From assembly GCA_036381495.1 (NCBI GenBank), contig DASVCS010000052.1, positions 1 to 23,086 of the forward strand: DNA of 23,086 nt, given 5' to 3'. This document shows, in pieces, positions 15,430 to 23,086 of the stretch. The notes under the pieces were generated by a model. The model made no database searches, was not told the DNA's origin, and saw nothing but the letters and a program-made list of their open reading frames with translations. The stretch comes from DASVCS01 sp036381495. Lineage in GTDB: Bacteria > Gemmatimonadota > Gemmatimonadetes > Longimicrobiales > RSA9. Position numbers and translations under genes: made by a program. Within the stretch, counting starts at the first letter, position 1; every line of letters begins with the position of its first letter.

Positions 15430-15540
15430 GCATCACCCTGCTGCCGCACGTCGAGGAGGGCGAGTTGCTCGGCCCGTACGAGCGCCGCTACGCCGTGACG
15501 CGCGGGTACGGCACCGAGCGGGACATTCGGATGCCGTGAG
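15430..15540 (+). pseudogene. Isolated coding-like tract, possible gene remnant
   Basis: On the plus strand about 36 codons ending in TGA at 15538-15540 translate to a balanced sequence (parts: ITLLPHVEEGELLGPYERRY, then AVTRGYGTERDIRMP). All but one third position is G or C, while second positions are only about half GC, the pattern of real genes here. Upstream in the same frame (open from a GTG at 15279) the translation becomes Arg/Pro-rich and the bias is lost. It may be the C-terminus of a decayed or frameshifted gene. I do not recognise the family. Confidence 0.3.
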
Positions 15541-15735
15541 GCGCGTTCGGCGCCTCGGGATCGGGATGGGAATCCGGATCGAGAGCGGCCGGCGGAGCGG
15601 CGGACGGCCCGCGCTCGCGCACGACGGAAGCGCGACGGCGTCGTCCCCGCGCCCCCGAGCGCTTCGTCCGCCGGTTCGGAGCAGCACGCCGTCCGCGCGC
15701 TCGCGACTCCGGACCGACGCGACGACCGCTCTAGC

Positions 15736-15757
15736 GCCGACCGCATCGGAGGCCGGC
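15736..15757 (-). terminator. Possible secG terminator hairpin
   Basis: GCCGACC (15736-15742) pairs with GGCCGGC (15751-15757) with one mismatch and an eight-base loop, immediately after the secG stop. No U-tract. Confidence 0.3.
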
Positions 15758-15760
15758 GTG

Positions 15761-16156
15761 TCAGGGCTGCTGCGTGGCGCCCTGCGTATCGGCTTGCGGT
15801 GTCTGTGCCGGCGCGCCTGCCGCCGCTCCCTCGCCCTGTCCCTGCTCCGTCTGTAGACCCGGCAGGACGGGCTGCGGCGCCGGCGCCGTCTGGAACTCAC
15901 CCTGGAGCACCGACTCGGGCTGCTCGCGGCGCGATGACATCACCGAGAGCACCAGTGCGAGGAAGAGGAAGATCCCGCCAGTCACCCAGGTGGCGCGGGT
16001 GAGGAGCGTGGCGGCCTGCCGGCCGCCGATGAACGTCTCGGTTCCTGCGCCGCCGCCCACCGCCGCGAGTCCGCCGCCCTTGCCGGACTGAAGCAGGACC
16101 ACGACGGTCATCAGGATGCCGTCGAGGATCAGGAGTGTGAGAAGGATTCCAAACAT
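15761..16156 (-). CDS. secG: Preprotein translocase subunit SecG
   Basis: SecG is the small accessory subunit of the SecYEG channel. The 131-residue protein has two transmembrane helices (about 1-23 and 52-72) joined by the diagnostic cytoplasmic loop LLQSGKGGGLAAVGGGAGTE. After the second helix there is a Gln/Ala/Pro-rich tail of about 55 residues, longer than in E. coli SecG and probably disordered. The ATG fits the helix; only a distant GAGGG is seen upstream. It lies after pgk-tpiA, a common neighbourhood, but a hairpin and a good promoter between tpiA and secG suggest separate transcription. Confidence 0.92.
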   Translation of the reverse strand: MFGILLTLLILDGILMTVVVLLQSGKGGGLAAVGGGAGTETFIGGRQAATLLTRATWVTGGIFLFLALVLSVMSSRREQPESVLQGEFQTAPAPQPVLPGLQTEQGQGEGAAAGAPAQTPQADTQGATQQP

Positions 16157-16199
16157 CGGTCGCGTCGCCCTCGTCGGATTCGTCCCGGAACAGCCGCGG

Positions 16200-16229
16200 A
16201 ATATCGACGGCCTCCGGCCCGTGTGTCAA
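16200..16229 (-). promoter_or_regulatory. Predicted secG promoter
   Basis: A perfect TTGACA (16229-16224), an 18-base spacer and GATATT (16205-16200). The start site would be about 37 bases before the secG ATG. The -35 directly follows the tpiA hairpin. Confidence 0.5.
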
Positions 16230-16248
16230 GCGCGCCGCCCGGGCGCGC
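16230..16248 (-). terminator. tpiA terminator-like hairpin
   Basis: GCGCGCC (16230-16236) pairs with GGCGCGC (16242-16248) around a five-base loop, 44 bases past the tpiA stop and directly upstream of the secG -35. No U-tract. Confidence 0.45.
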
Positions 16249-16292
16249 GGTCCATGGATCTGTACTCCGCAACGCTCGCGAGGTGCCCGCCG

Positions 16293-17059
<767 letters not shown>

Positions 17060-17060
<1 letters not shown>

Positions 17061-18277
17061 CACGACGCGCTCCCGTTCCGATCGAGCGCGCTCACGCCCG
17101 GGAGCGTGCGGCCTTCGAGGAATTCGAGCGATGCGCCGCCTCCCGTCGACACGTGCGTCATCCGATCCGCGACGCCCGCCGCCTCGACCGCTGCCGCCGT
17201 GTCGCCGCCGCCGATGATCGTCGTCGCGCCGCGGTCGGTGGCATCGGCCACCGCGCGCGCCACGCCATCCGTGCCGCGCCGGAACTCGGCGATCTCGAAC
17301 ATCCCCATCGGCCCGTTCCAGACGACCGTGCGCGCGCCGGTCAGCAGTTCGGCGAAGACGGCGACGGTCTGCGGCCCGACATCGAGGGCGTACGCGCCGG
17401 CGGGGATCGCATCCCGGTCGACGACCCACGAGCGGGCACCCGCCTCCGGCCGCTCGGCGACCACGCAGTCGACCGGGAGCACGAGCTTCTCGCCGGCGCG
17501 ATCGAGGAGCGCGCGTGCCATGTCGACGCGGTCGGGCTCGACGAGCGACGCACCCGTCTCGAGGCCGAGCGCGCGGAAGAACGTGTTCGCCATGGCGCCA
17601 CCGATCAGGAGCCGGTCGACGCGCGGGAGCAGGTTCTCGATGACGTCGATCTTCCCCGAGATCTTCGCACCGCCGAGGATCGTGATGAAGGGGCGCTCCG
17701 GCGCGCTCAGCGCCTGGCCGAGAAAGCGCAGCTCGCGCTCCATCAGCAGCCCGGCCACCGCATGCCGGCCCTCCTCCCGCATCACTTCGGCGACCCCCGC
17801 CGTCGAAGCGTGCGCACGGTGCGCCGCGCCGAAGGCATCGTTGACGTAGACATCGCCCAGCGCCGCCAGTGCCTCCGCGACTCCCGCGTCGTTCGTCTCC
17901 TCGCCCGGCAGGAACCGGACGTTCTCGAGCAGCAGGATCTCGCCCGGGCGCAGCGCGTCCACCGCGGCGCGCGCCTCGGCGCCCGTCACGTCCGCGACGA
18001 AGCGGACCGGCGCTTCGATCAGCTCCCTGAGCCGCGCGGCCACCGGTTCGAGCGAGAGCGACGGCTCCCACTTCCCTTTCGGCCGTCCGCGATGCGACAC
18101 CAGGATCACGCGCGCGTCCCGGTCCACCAGGTAGCGAAGCGTGGGCAGTGTGGCGCGCAGGCGGGTGTCGTCCGCCACGCGCCCGTCCTCGAACGGCACG
18201 TTGAAATCCACCCGGACCAGAACGCGCTTCCCGCGCAGCGCCGAGTCCGCCAAGTCGTGTAAAGTCCGCGTCTCCAT
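17060..18277 (-). CDS. pgk: Phosphoglycerate kinase
   Basis: PGK transfers phosphate from 1,3-bisphosphoglycerate to ADP. The 405-residue protein has the N-domain substrate motifs VLVRVDFNVPFEDG (19-32; D24, N26), R39 in DDTRLRATLPTL and SHRGRPKGK (61-69). The C-domain nucleotide motifs are GGAKISGKIDVI, WNGPMGMFE and GGGDTAAAVEAAG. The ATG at 18277 is chosen because it starts the conserved N-terminus (METRTLHDLA) and has AGGGA just upstream; the much longer open frame beyond it runs into the preceding gene. It overlaps tpiA by one base. Unusually, it is separated from gap by a zinc-ribbon gene and a hydrolase gene. Confidence 0.97.
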
Positions 18278-18347
18278 GATCCCTGATCGATTCTGCGAAG
18301 ATGCGCTGCGGCCGGGATGCCGCGCGCGGCGGGTCGATGCGGCCCGT

Positions 18348-18376
18348 AACCTACCCCGGCGCCCGGCGGCGGGCAA
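18348..18376 (-). promoter_or_regulatory. Possible pgk-tpiA promoter
   Basis: TTGCCC (18376-18371), a 17-base spacer and TAGGTT (18353-18348), between the hydrolase stop and pgk. The leader would be about 63 bases. The -10 resembles those of mdh and moaD. Confidence 0.35.
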
Positions 18377-18399
18377 GCATGATCCCCGCGAACTGCGGA

Positions 18400-19428
18400 T
18401 CATTGAGGCGGTCGCCGACCCTCCAGGAAGGGGAGCATCACGCGGAGCAGCGCATCCGGCGCCTCCCAGTTGGGCGAGTGGCCGGCGTCCGGGATCCAGC
18501 GCAATGTGGCATCCGGAATGTGTCGCGTCGCGCGCTCGGCGTGCGCGGGCGGTAGGAACGCATCGCGCGTGCCCCAGACGACGAGCACGGGGCAGGCCAG
18601 CGAGGCGAGCTCCGCGTCCGTGAGCACCTCCCGTTGGCCGCGCCAGTCGGCGAAGAGCCGCAGTGCGCGCGCGAGCACGGCCGGATCTCCGGCCGCCGCC
18701 GACCGGAACAGGTAATCGACGAGCGCATCGCGGCTCTCGGCATCGAGCGAGCGGCGGTCGCGGATCAACAGGTGCCGGAACAGCCACTCCGTGCCGCCGC
18801 GGCTCGGGCGCAGCAGGAGCCGTCTCAGGACCGGCGCCGCCGCGACTCGCACCAGGGGAGGCAACTCACGGCCGAGCCCCGCCGCATCGAGCAGGACCAG
18901 CCGGCCCACGCGCTCCGGCTCGCGCTGCGCCAGCCGCAGCGCGGCCAGTCCACCGAACGACGTCCCCACGACAGCGCACCGGCCGACTCCGGCCGCGCGC
19001 AGCCAGCCGGAGAGCACCTCCGCCATCTGGATGCCGAGCGGCGCGCGCGGCGTGATCGCGTCCGACAGGCCGAAGCCGGGGATATCGAGCGCGAGGACGC
19101 GAAAGCGCTCGGCGAGCCGTGGCAGGATGCGGAACCAGTTTCCCGCGCCGCCGCCCGCGCCTTGCACGAGCGCCACCGGGGCGCCCGCGCCGGCCTCCAG
19201 GTAGTGCAACACGGTACCGGCGGCCGCGACGGTGCGACTCTCCGCCTGCACGCCCCCCGCCTCGAGCAACCGGCGGAGAGAACGGCGCACCGCCTCTCGG
19301 GCCGCCTGCCGACCGGCCGCCGTGGTCCGGGTCCGGTCGGGCGGGACCTCCAGCGCGGAGCGGTCGCGCGAGAGATGCGTCCCGGTGACCTGGTGGGCTG
19401 TCGGCCGAGCCGCCTCCCCGCCCTTCAA
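18400..19428 (-). CDS. Alpha/beta-fold hydrolase
   Basis: A hydrolase of the alpha/beta superfamily, substrate unknown. With the start used here (342 residues) the nucleophile is S157 in VVGTSFGG, the acid D289 in WGTRDAFLPP and the base H317 in DAGHSPNWEAP; QGAGGGAGNW near residue 88 is the oxyanion region. A cap segment (about 190-265) is Arg/Leu-rich. The start is uncertain. TTG at 19428 overlaps the preceding stop as TTGA, and the codons after it keep the coding GC pattern (GC3 near 89%). GTG at 19290 and 19251 would give 296 or 283 residues, closer to typical family length. Translation coupling with the zinc-ribbon gene suggests a joint role, but nothing visible says which. Confidence 0.88.
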   Translation of the reverse strand: MKGGEAARPTAHQVTGTHLSRDRSALEVPPDRTRTTAAGRQAAREAVRRSLRRLLEAGGVQAESRTVAAAGTVLHYLEAGAGAPVALVQGAGGGAGNWFRILPRLAERFRVLALDIPGFGLSDAITPRAPLGIQMAEVLSGWLRAAGVGRCAVVGTSFGGLAALRLAQREPERVGRLVLLDAAGLGRELPPLVRVAAAPVLRRLLLRPSRGGTEWLFRHLLIRDRRSLDAESRDALVDYLFRSAAAGDPAVLARALRLFADWRGQREVLTDAELASLACPVLVVWGTRDAFLPPAHAERATRHIPDATLRWIPDAGHSPNWEAPDALLRVMLPFLEGRRPPQ

Positions 19429-19622
19429 CGCGGCGTGCCCCCGCCGGCCACCTGTGCCATCAGACGCACTGAGTCCGCGCCCCGCGAGGAGATCATGAGC
19501 GCCGTCCCACAGTAGCTGCACGCCACGACCGTACGGTCCTGGTCTCGCAGCTCGGCGACATCTCGGTGGCCGCACACGGGGCAGCGATACGTCCCGGCCC
19601 GCGGTTCGCTGATCTCCGCCAT
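19425..19622 (-). CDS. Small zinc-ribbon protein
   Basis: A 65-residue protein with two CxxC knuckles: C14/C17 in YRCPVCGHRD and C35/C38 in ACSYCGTAL, spaced as in a rubredoxin-like or zinc-ribbon fold. The remainder is short and unremarkable, so it probably binds a partner or nucleic acid. The ATG at 19622 is fixed by GGAGG six bases upstream; the frame is open upstream but passes through the leader hairpin. Its TGA overlaps the TTG start of the hydrolase gene. I do not recognise a named family. Confidence 0.75.
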   Translation of the reverse strand: MAEISEPRAGTYRCPVCGHRDVAELRDQDRTVVACSYCGTALMISSRGADSVRLMAQVAGGGTPR

Positions 19623-19684
19623 CCCGGTCCTCCAGCGCCGGGGCAACGTTCGGAGCGGTCGAACGCGCCAGAACCCTACCATGT

Positions 19685-19724
19685 GGGAACGGCCCCCGCC
19701 GGTGGACCGGCGCGGGCCGTTCCC
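19685..19724 (-). promoter_or_regulatory. Large hairpin in the leader of the zinc-ribbon gene
   Basis: GGGAACGGCCC (19685-19695) pairs perfectly with 19714-19724; after one C/C mismatch, CGCCGG (19697-19702) pairs with CCGGCG (19707-19712), leaving a four-base loop. The 40-base structure lies between the predicted promoter and the ribosome-binding site, so it could be an attenuator or a leader stabiliser. Confidence 0.6.
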
Positions 19725-19739
19725 AGGGAGTCGATCTGG

Positions 19740-19769
19740 ATGGTAACGCCGCCCAGCGACCCGGGTCAA
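19740..19769 (-). promoter_or_regulatory. Predicted promoter of the zinc-ribbon/hydrolase pair
   Basis: TTGACC (19769-19764), an 18-base spacer and TACCAT (19745-19740). The start site would be near 19733, giving a leader of about 110 bases, much longer than the others in this window. Confidence 0.4.
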
Positions 19770-19780
19770 TAGTCACATGG

Positions 19781-19808
19781 GCCCGGAGATCGGTGGGCGG
19801 CTCCGGGC
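19781..19808 (-). terminator. Possible gap terminator hairpin
   Basis: GCCCGGAG (19781-19788) pairs with CTCCGGGC (19801-19808) around a 12-base loop, 19 bases after the gap stop and just before the next predicted promoter. No U-tract. Confidence 0.4.
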
Positions 19809-19827
19809 GCAACCGACGGCGACGACG

Positions 19828-20835
19828 CTACATACGGGCCGCCACGTACTGCGCCAGCTCGACGCACCGCGACGAGTAGCCCCACTCGTTGTCGTACCAG
19901 GACAGCACCTTCACCAGACGGTCCTCGATGACGAAGGTGGAGAGCAGGTCGACGATCGAGCTGGCCGGGTTGCCAATGTAGTCGACGCTGACGAGCGGTT
20001 CGTCGGAGACGTCGAGGATCCCGCGCAGCCGACCGTTCGCCTCTTCGCGGAACGCGTCGTTGACCTGATCGACGGTGACGTCCTGCTCGGTTTCGGCCGT
20101 CAGGTCGACGATCGATGCGTCGGGGGTGGGCACGCGCATGGCGAGCCCGTCGAGCTTGCCGCGGACCTCGGGGATCACGAGCGAAGTGGCCTTCGCCGCG
20201 CCGGTCGTGGTGGGGATGATCGAGAGGGCGGCGGCCCGGGCGCGCCGCAGGTCCTTGTGCGGCAGGTCGAGGATGTTCTGGTCGTTCGTGTACGAGTGCA
20301 CGGTCGTCATGATGCCGCGGCGGAAGCCGAAGCGGTCGAGGATGACCTTCACCACGGGGGCGAGGCAGTTGGTCGTGCAGCTCGCGTTGCTGATGATGTG
20401 GTGTTCCGCGGGGTCGTAGCGCTCTTCGTTGACGCCGAGCACGAGGGTCACGTCCTCGCCCTTGGCCGGGGCGGTGATGATGACCTTCCGGGCGCCGGCC
20501 GCGAGGTGCTTGGATGCGTCTTCACGCTTGGTGAAACGGCCGGTGGCCTCGAAGACGATGTCGACTTCGAGCTCCTTCCACGGGAGGTTCGCAGGGTCGC
20601 GCTCGCTCGTCACGCGGATCTCGCGGCCATCGACGCGGAGACCGCGCTCGGTCGTCTCGACGCTTCCCGGGAAGCGGCCGTGGACCGAGTCGTAGGTGAG
20701 CAGGTGCGCCAGCGTCTCATTGTCCGTCAGGTCGTTGACGGCGACGAATTCCAGGTCGGCTCCGTGCTTCACCGCCGCGCGCAGGATGTTGCGCCCGATG
20801 CGGCCGAAGCCGTTGATCGCGACACGGGTTGGCAT
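19828..20835 (-). CDS. gap: Glyceraldehyde-3-phosphate dehydrogenase
   Basis: GAPDH oxidises and phosphorylates glyceraldehyde 3-phosphate. The 335-residue protein has the NAD site INGFGRIGRN (7-16), D35 consistent with NAD preference, the nucleophile C153 in SNASCTTNCLAP and H180 in TTVHSYTNDQ. LDLPHKDLRRAR and the C-terminal WYDNEWGYSSR are typical of the glycolytic enzyme. The ATG at 20835 has GGAG about 6 bases upstream. It begins 14 bases after the comF stop, so it may be read through from there; no clear promoter is visible in the short gap. Confidence 0.97.
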   Translation of the reverse strand: MPTRVAINGFGRIGRNILRAAVKHGADLEFVAVNDLTDNETLAHLLTYDSVHGRFPGSVETTERGLRVDGREIRVTSERDPANLPWKELEVDIVFEATGRFTKREDASKHLAAGARKVIITAPAKGEDVTLVLGVNEERYDPAEHHIISNASCTTNCLAPVVKVILDRFGFRRGIMTTVHSYTNDQNILDLPHKDLRRARAAALSIIPTTTGAAKATSLVIPEVRGKLDGLAMRVPTPDASIVDLTAETEQDVTVDQVNDAFREEANGRLRGILDVSDEPLVSVDYIGNPASSIVDLLSTFVIEDRLVKVLSWYDNEWGYSSRCVELAQYVAARM

Positions 20836-20849
20836 GGGTGACTCCACGG

Positions 20850-21608
20850 TCAAGTTGCTGTCAGCCGGCGCGCATCCAGTGCGCGCGCGAACGTAATGAC
20901 ACTCACACAGCGGGCGCCGGCCGAGACCAGCGTCCGGGTACATTCGGCAGCGGTCGCGCCCGTCGTCAGCACGTCGTCCACCAGGAGGAGGTGTGCGCCG
21001 CGGACCTCGCGCGCGGCCTCCGTCCCGGCGATCCGGAACGCGCCCGCCACGTTAGCGCCCCGCGCGGCGGGCTGCAAGGCCGTCTGCGTCGTTCGGGCCC
21101 CGGTCCGTTCGAGCAGGGGACGCGCCTCCCGGCCGGTCCGCTGCGCCAACGCCTCGGCCAGGAGTCCGGCCTGATTGTACCCCCGCTCCCGCAGGCGCGT
21201 GCGCGTGGTCGGCACGGGCACCACCAGCGCCGCCTCCTCCCGCACGTCCCACGGAAGCTCGAGCGCCGCCATCCGCTCCGCCATGAACCCCGCGAGCGCG
21301 CGCCAACCGTGATACTTGAGCCGGTGCACCAAGCGGTCTCCGGGCGGATGCAACACGCAGGCCGAGCGCGCAGCGCGCAGCGACGGCGGCCAGTCGCGGC
21401 ACTCGCCGCACGTCGGCTCCGGGAGCCGGCCGGTCCTGAGCCGCGGCGCGCCGCACCGCGCGCACGCCGGCTCCGGCAGCGCACGCAGAAGGCTGCGGCA
21501 CCGGCGGCAAACCAGGCGCACGGAGTCCGCAGGCGCGATCGCGCCATCGCACCCGAGACAGACCGGCGCGAACACGAGGTCGAGCAGTGCGGACAGGAGC
21601 GCGTTCAT
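20850..21608 (-). CDS. comF: ComF-family phosphoribosyltransferase-like protein
   Basis: ComF proteins are linked to natural transformation (ssDNA uptake) and have a zinc-ribbon plus a PRTase fold. The 252-residue protein has four CxxC pairs at C17/C20, C34/C37, C49/C52 and C67/C70, then RLKYHGWRALAGF, VPVPTTRTRLRERGYNQA and the PRPP-binding loop VDDVLTTGAT (210-219). The ATG at 21608 with GGAG upstream is preferred over an alternative start 18 codons earlier, because the MNALLSALLDLVFAPVCLGC opening is standard. Whether it still serves competence is unknown; no other com genes are in view. It lies 72 bases after the esterase-family gene and 14 before gap. Confidence 0.93.
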   Translation of the reverse strand: MNALLSALLDLVFAPVCLGCDGAIAPADSVRLVCRRCRSLLRALPEPACARCGAPRLRTGRLPEPTCGECRDWPPSLRAARSACVLHPPGDRLVHRLKYHGWRALAGFMAERMAALELPWDVREEAALVVPVPTTRTRLRERGYNQAGLLAEALAQRTGREARPLLERTGARTTQTALQPAARGANVAGAFRIAGTEAAREVRGAHLLLVDDVLTTGATAAECTRTLVSAGARCVSVITFARALDARRLTAT

Positions 21609-21680
21609 GGCTTCTCTCCACGAGACGCCACCAGCCTGCGCGCGGCAGCGGGGCGATGCCATGACTCCGTGGGTCTGAAA

Positions 21681-23027
21681 TCACACGCCGTACGGGAACG
21701 TCTCCTTCGCGGCGCCGAGTTCCCACGCGATCGTGCGGTCGAGCGGCTCGACGGCGCGCGTCTCGTCGAAGTGCACCACTGCATCGAACTGGTCGGCCAG
21801 GCGCACCTGGAAATAATGACTGGTCCGTTCGGTGGCCGGACGGTAGACCACGCCGATGGCCCGTTCGAGCCGCGGCGTGCGCAGCAGTTCGGCGACCTTC
21901 CGGGACGCCTCGGGGAACAGCAGGAAGGTCGGCGTGCCGAGGGCGTGGAACCACGCCTCGTAGCTCTCGGGGAGCGCGGGACGGACGCGCTTGCGGCGGG
22001 CGGGTTCGTCCCAGTTGTCGGCGGCGGTGACGGTGCCGTGGTGCGTGGTGAGGCCGATGAGCACGGCATTGCGGCCGTGGCGCTCGCGCACGAGCTGGCC
22101 GAGGTTGAGTTCGCCGCGACGAGCCATGTCGGTGGCGCGCGCATCGCCGAGGTGGGAGTTGTGGGCCCAGACGACGATGCGCGCCGCGCGGCCGTTGCGC
22201 TCGATGTGCTCGGCCACGGCATCGAGCGTCTCCGCCATGTGCTGGTCCCGGAGGTTCCACGACGGGACGGGGCCGCCGAAGAGGGTGCGGTAGTAGTGTT
22301 CGGCGGACGCGGCGAGGCGCGCGTTGCGCTCGGCCGAGAAGAACGCCTCGTCCGCGCCGCCGCCCTCGGGGCGCGTCCATCGCGCCGAGAGCCGGTGCAG
22401 CTCCGCGAGCTGGCCCAGGACCTCATCGCGGCATCGGGGCGTGAGGCTGAGTGCGGCCTCGAAGCCGTAGCTCTCCGGGTCATCGAAGTGGTCGAAGCAC
22501 GAGTAGCGGTAGCGCGCCCGCTGCGCCGCGTCCGGATCGACGCGGTCCAGGTAGTCGATGACGGCGCGGATCGAGGCGAACAGGCTGTAGAGGTCGAGGC
22601 CGTAGAGGCCGACGGGCGTCGCGCCGGGCGGCAGAGCCTCGTTGAACTGTCGCAGCCAGCCGATGAAGTCCAGGACGTCGGCGTTTCGCCACATCCAGGC
22701 CGGGAACCGGCGGAAGGCGCCGAGCGCGTCGATCGCTTCGTCGTCCTCGCCTTGCCTCGAGATGAAGCGGTGGACGCGGTGGGCATCCGGCCAGTCGGCC
22801 TCGAGGGCGACGGCCGTGAACCCCTTCTCGGTGATCAGGCGGCGGGTGATGGTGGCGCGCTCGCGGTAGAACTCGTGCGTGCCGTGCGACGCCTCACCGA
22901 TCAGGACGAGGCGAGCATCGCCGATGCGTTCGAGCAACGGGTCGTAATCGGAGGGCGAACCACCGAGCGGGTGCAGAGCGGCGCGAAGCGGGTCGAGGTC
23001 CGGAGGCGACGGGGCGCGGGGCTCCAT
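21681..23027 (-). CDS. Erythromycin-esterase-family hydrolase
   Basis: A 448-residue member of the EreA/EreB-like family. The characteristic active-site set is present: E45 and H48 in IGEASHGTHEFYRER, R57, E76 in ALEADWPDAHR, and H289 and H292 in VWAHNSHLGDAR. FHALGTPTFLLFPEAS and the C-terminal VVHFDETRAVEPL are also typical. Few members are known to hydrolyse macrolides; chromosomal copies in soil bacteria usually have unknown substrates, so resistance should not be assumed. The ATG at 23027 fits the start of the domain but has no clear Shine-Dalgarno. Confidence 0.9.
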   Translation of the reverse strand: MEPRAPSPPDLDPLRAALHPLGGSPSDYDPLLERIGDARLVLIGEASHGTHEFYRERATITRRLITEKGFTAVALEADWPDAHRVHRFISRQGEDDEAIDALGAFRRFPAWMWRNADVLDFIGWLRQFNEALPPGATPVGLYGLDLYSLFASIRAVIDYLDRVDPDAAQRARYRYSCFDHFDDPESYGFEAALSLTPRCRDEVLGQLAELHRLSARWTRPEGGGADEAFFSAERNARLAASAEHYYRTLFGGPVPSWNLRDQHMAETLDAVAEHIERNGRAARIVVWAHNSHLGDARATDMARRGELNLGQLVRERHGRNAVLIGLTTHHGTVTAADNWDEPARRKRVRPALPESYEAWFHALGTPTFLLFPEASRKVAELLRTPRLERAIGVVYRPATERTSHYFQVRLADQFDAVVHFDETRAVEPLDRTIAWELGAAKETFPYGV

Positions 23028-23049
23028 GCAACGGTTCGGACGCGGGTTG

Positions 23050-23065
23050 CCCGGCGTGGGCCGGG
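23050..23065. other. Small hairpin at the right edge
   Basis: CCCGGC (23050-23055) pairs with GCCGGG (23060-23065) over a four-base loop, upstream of the esterase-family gene. It could end a gene outside the window or be chance in such GC-rich DNA. Confidence 0.25.
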
Positions 23066-23086
23066 TGGCGCTCCCCGGGGCAGCTT

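Larger units (their letters stand above)
15156..15760. other. 605-base region without a confident gene
   Basis: This stretch lies between the secG stop and the E1alpha promoter. Frames are open in several directions, but most translate to Arg/Pro/Ala-rich strings with no coding-like codon-position bias. I looked for a tRNA, often found next to secG, and found no T-loop-like GTTCGAATC motif on either strand. Two items stand out: the coding-like tract listed at 15430-15540 and a hairpin at the secG 3' end. Confidence 0.5.

Noticed and set aside
15156..15760. A tRNA gene next to secG, common in other bacteria.
   Set aside because: No T-loop or acceptor-stem pattern found on either strand by eye; a covariance-model scan would settle it.
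20836..20853. TTGACC just upstream of gap as a -35 element.
   Set aside because: It is only 13 bases from the start codon and overlaps the comF end, leaving no space for a -10 and ribosome-binding site.
21681..23027. Calling the esterase-family gene a macrolide-resistance gene.
   Set aside because: Family membership alone does not show macrolide hydrolysis, and nothing around it suggests a resistance element.

Overview
The window is GC-rich bacterial chromosome carrying almost only core-metabolism genes, nearly all on the minus strand. Extreme GC3, the gene content and the mix of a canonical TTGACN -35 with TAnnTT-like -10 elements suggest a deep-branching lineage such as Gemmatimonadota (FCB side). 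This is inferred from style and gene order; there is no rRNA marker here. I see no prophage, insertion sequence, CRISPR array, rRNA or tRNA.

Layout, reading along the minus strand from right to left: an erythromycin-esterase-family hydrolase and ComF (23027-20850); gapdh (20835-19828); a small zinc-ribbon gene coupled to an alpha/beta hydrolase (19622-18400), sitting between gap and pgk; pgk-tpiA (18277-16293); secG with its own promoter (16156-15761); about 600 bases without a confident gene (15156-15760). Next come the 2-oxoacid dehydrogenase operon E1alpha-E1beta-E2 with lipB (15082-10693), then carA (10038-8923), sppA (8847-7945), HU (7884-7588), moaD-moaE-moaA (7401-5573), mdh-sdhC-sdhD-sdhA-sdhB (5400-1200) and the start of a putative secreted lipoprotein that runs off the left edge. 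The only plus-strand gene is an RNase HI-like gene (10172-10732), divergent from carA and overlapping the lipB 3' end tail to tail.

The genes fit together as lower glycolysis (GAPDH, PGK, TPI), a lipoate-dependent 2-oxoacid dehydrogenase encoded with the octanoyltransferase that starts lipoylation, and the malate/succinate end of the TCA cycle feeding electrons into the quinone pool. Molybdopterin synthesis, carbamoyl-phosphate synthesis, protein export (SecG) and signal-peptide degradation (SppA) make up the rest.

I did not find a convincing undescribed system. The points most worth a second look are: the RNase H-like protein lacking two of four catalytic carboxylates; a 40-nt near-perfect hairpin in the leader of the zinc-ribbon/hydrolase pair; mutually exclusive hairpins after HU; a recurrent promoter pattern, including a predicted leaderless moaD; moaD's di-glycine codons serving as the moaE ribosome-binding site; and an isolated coding-like tract between secG and E1alpha.
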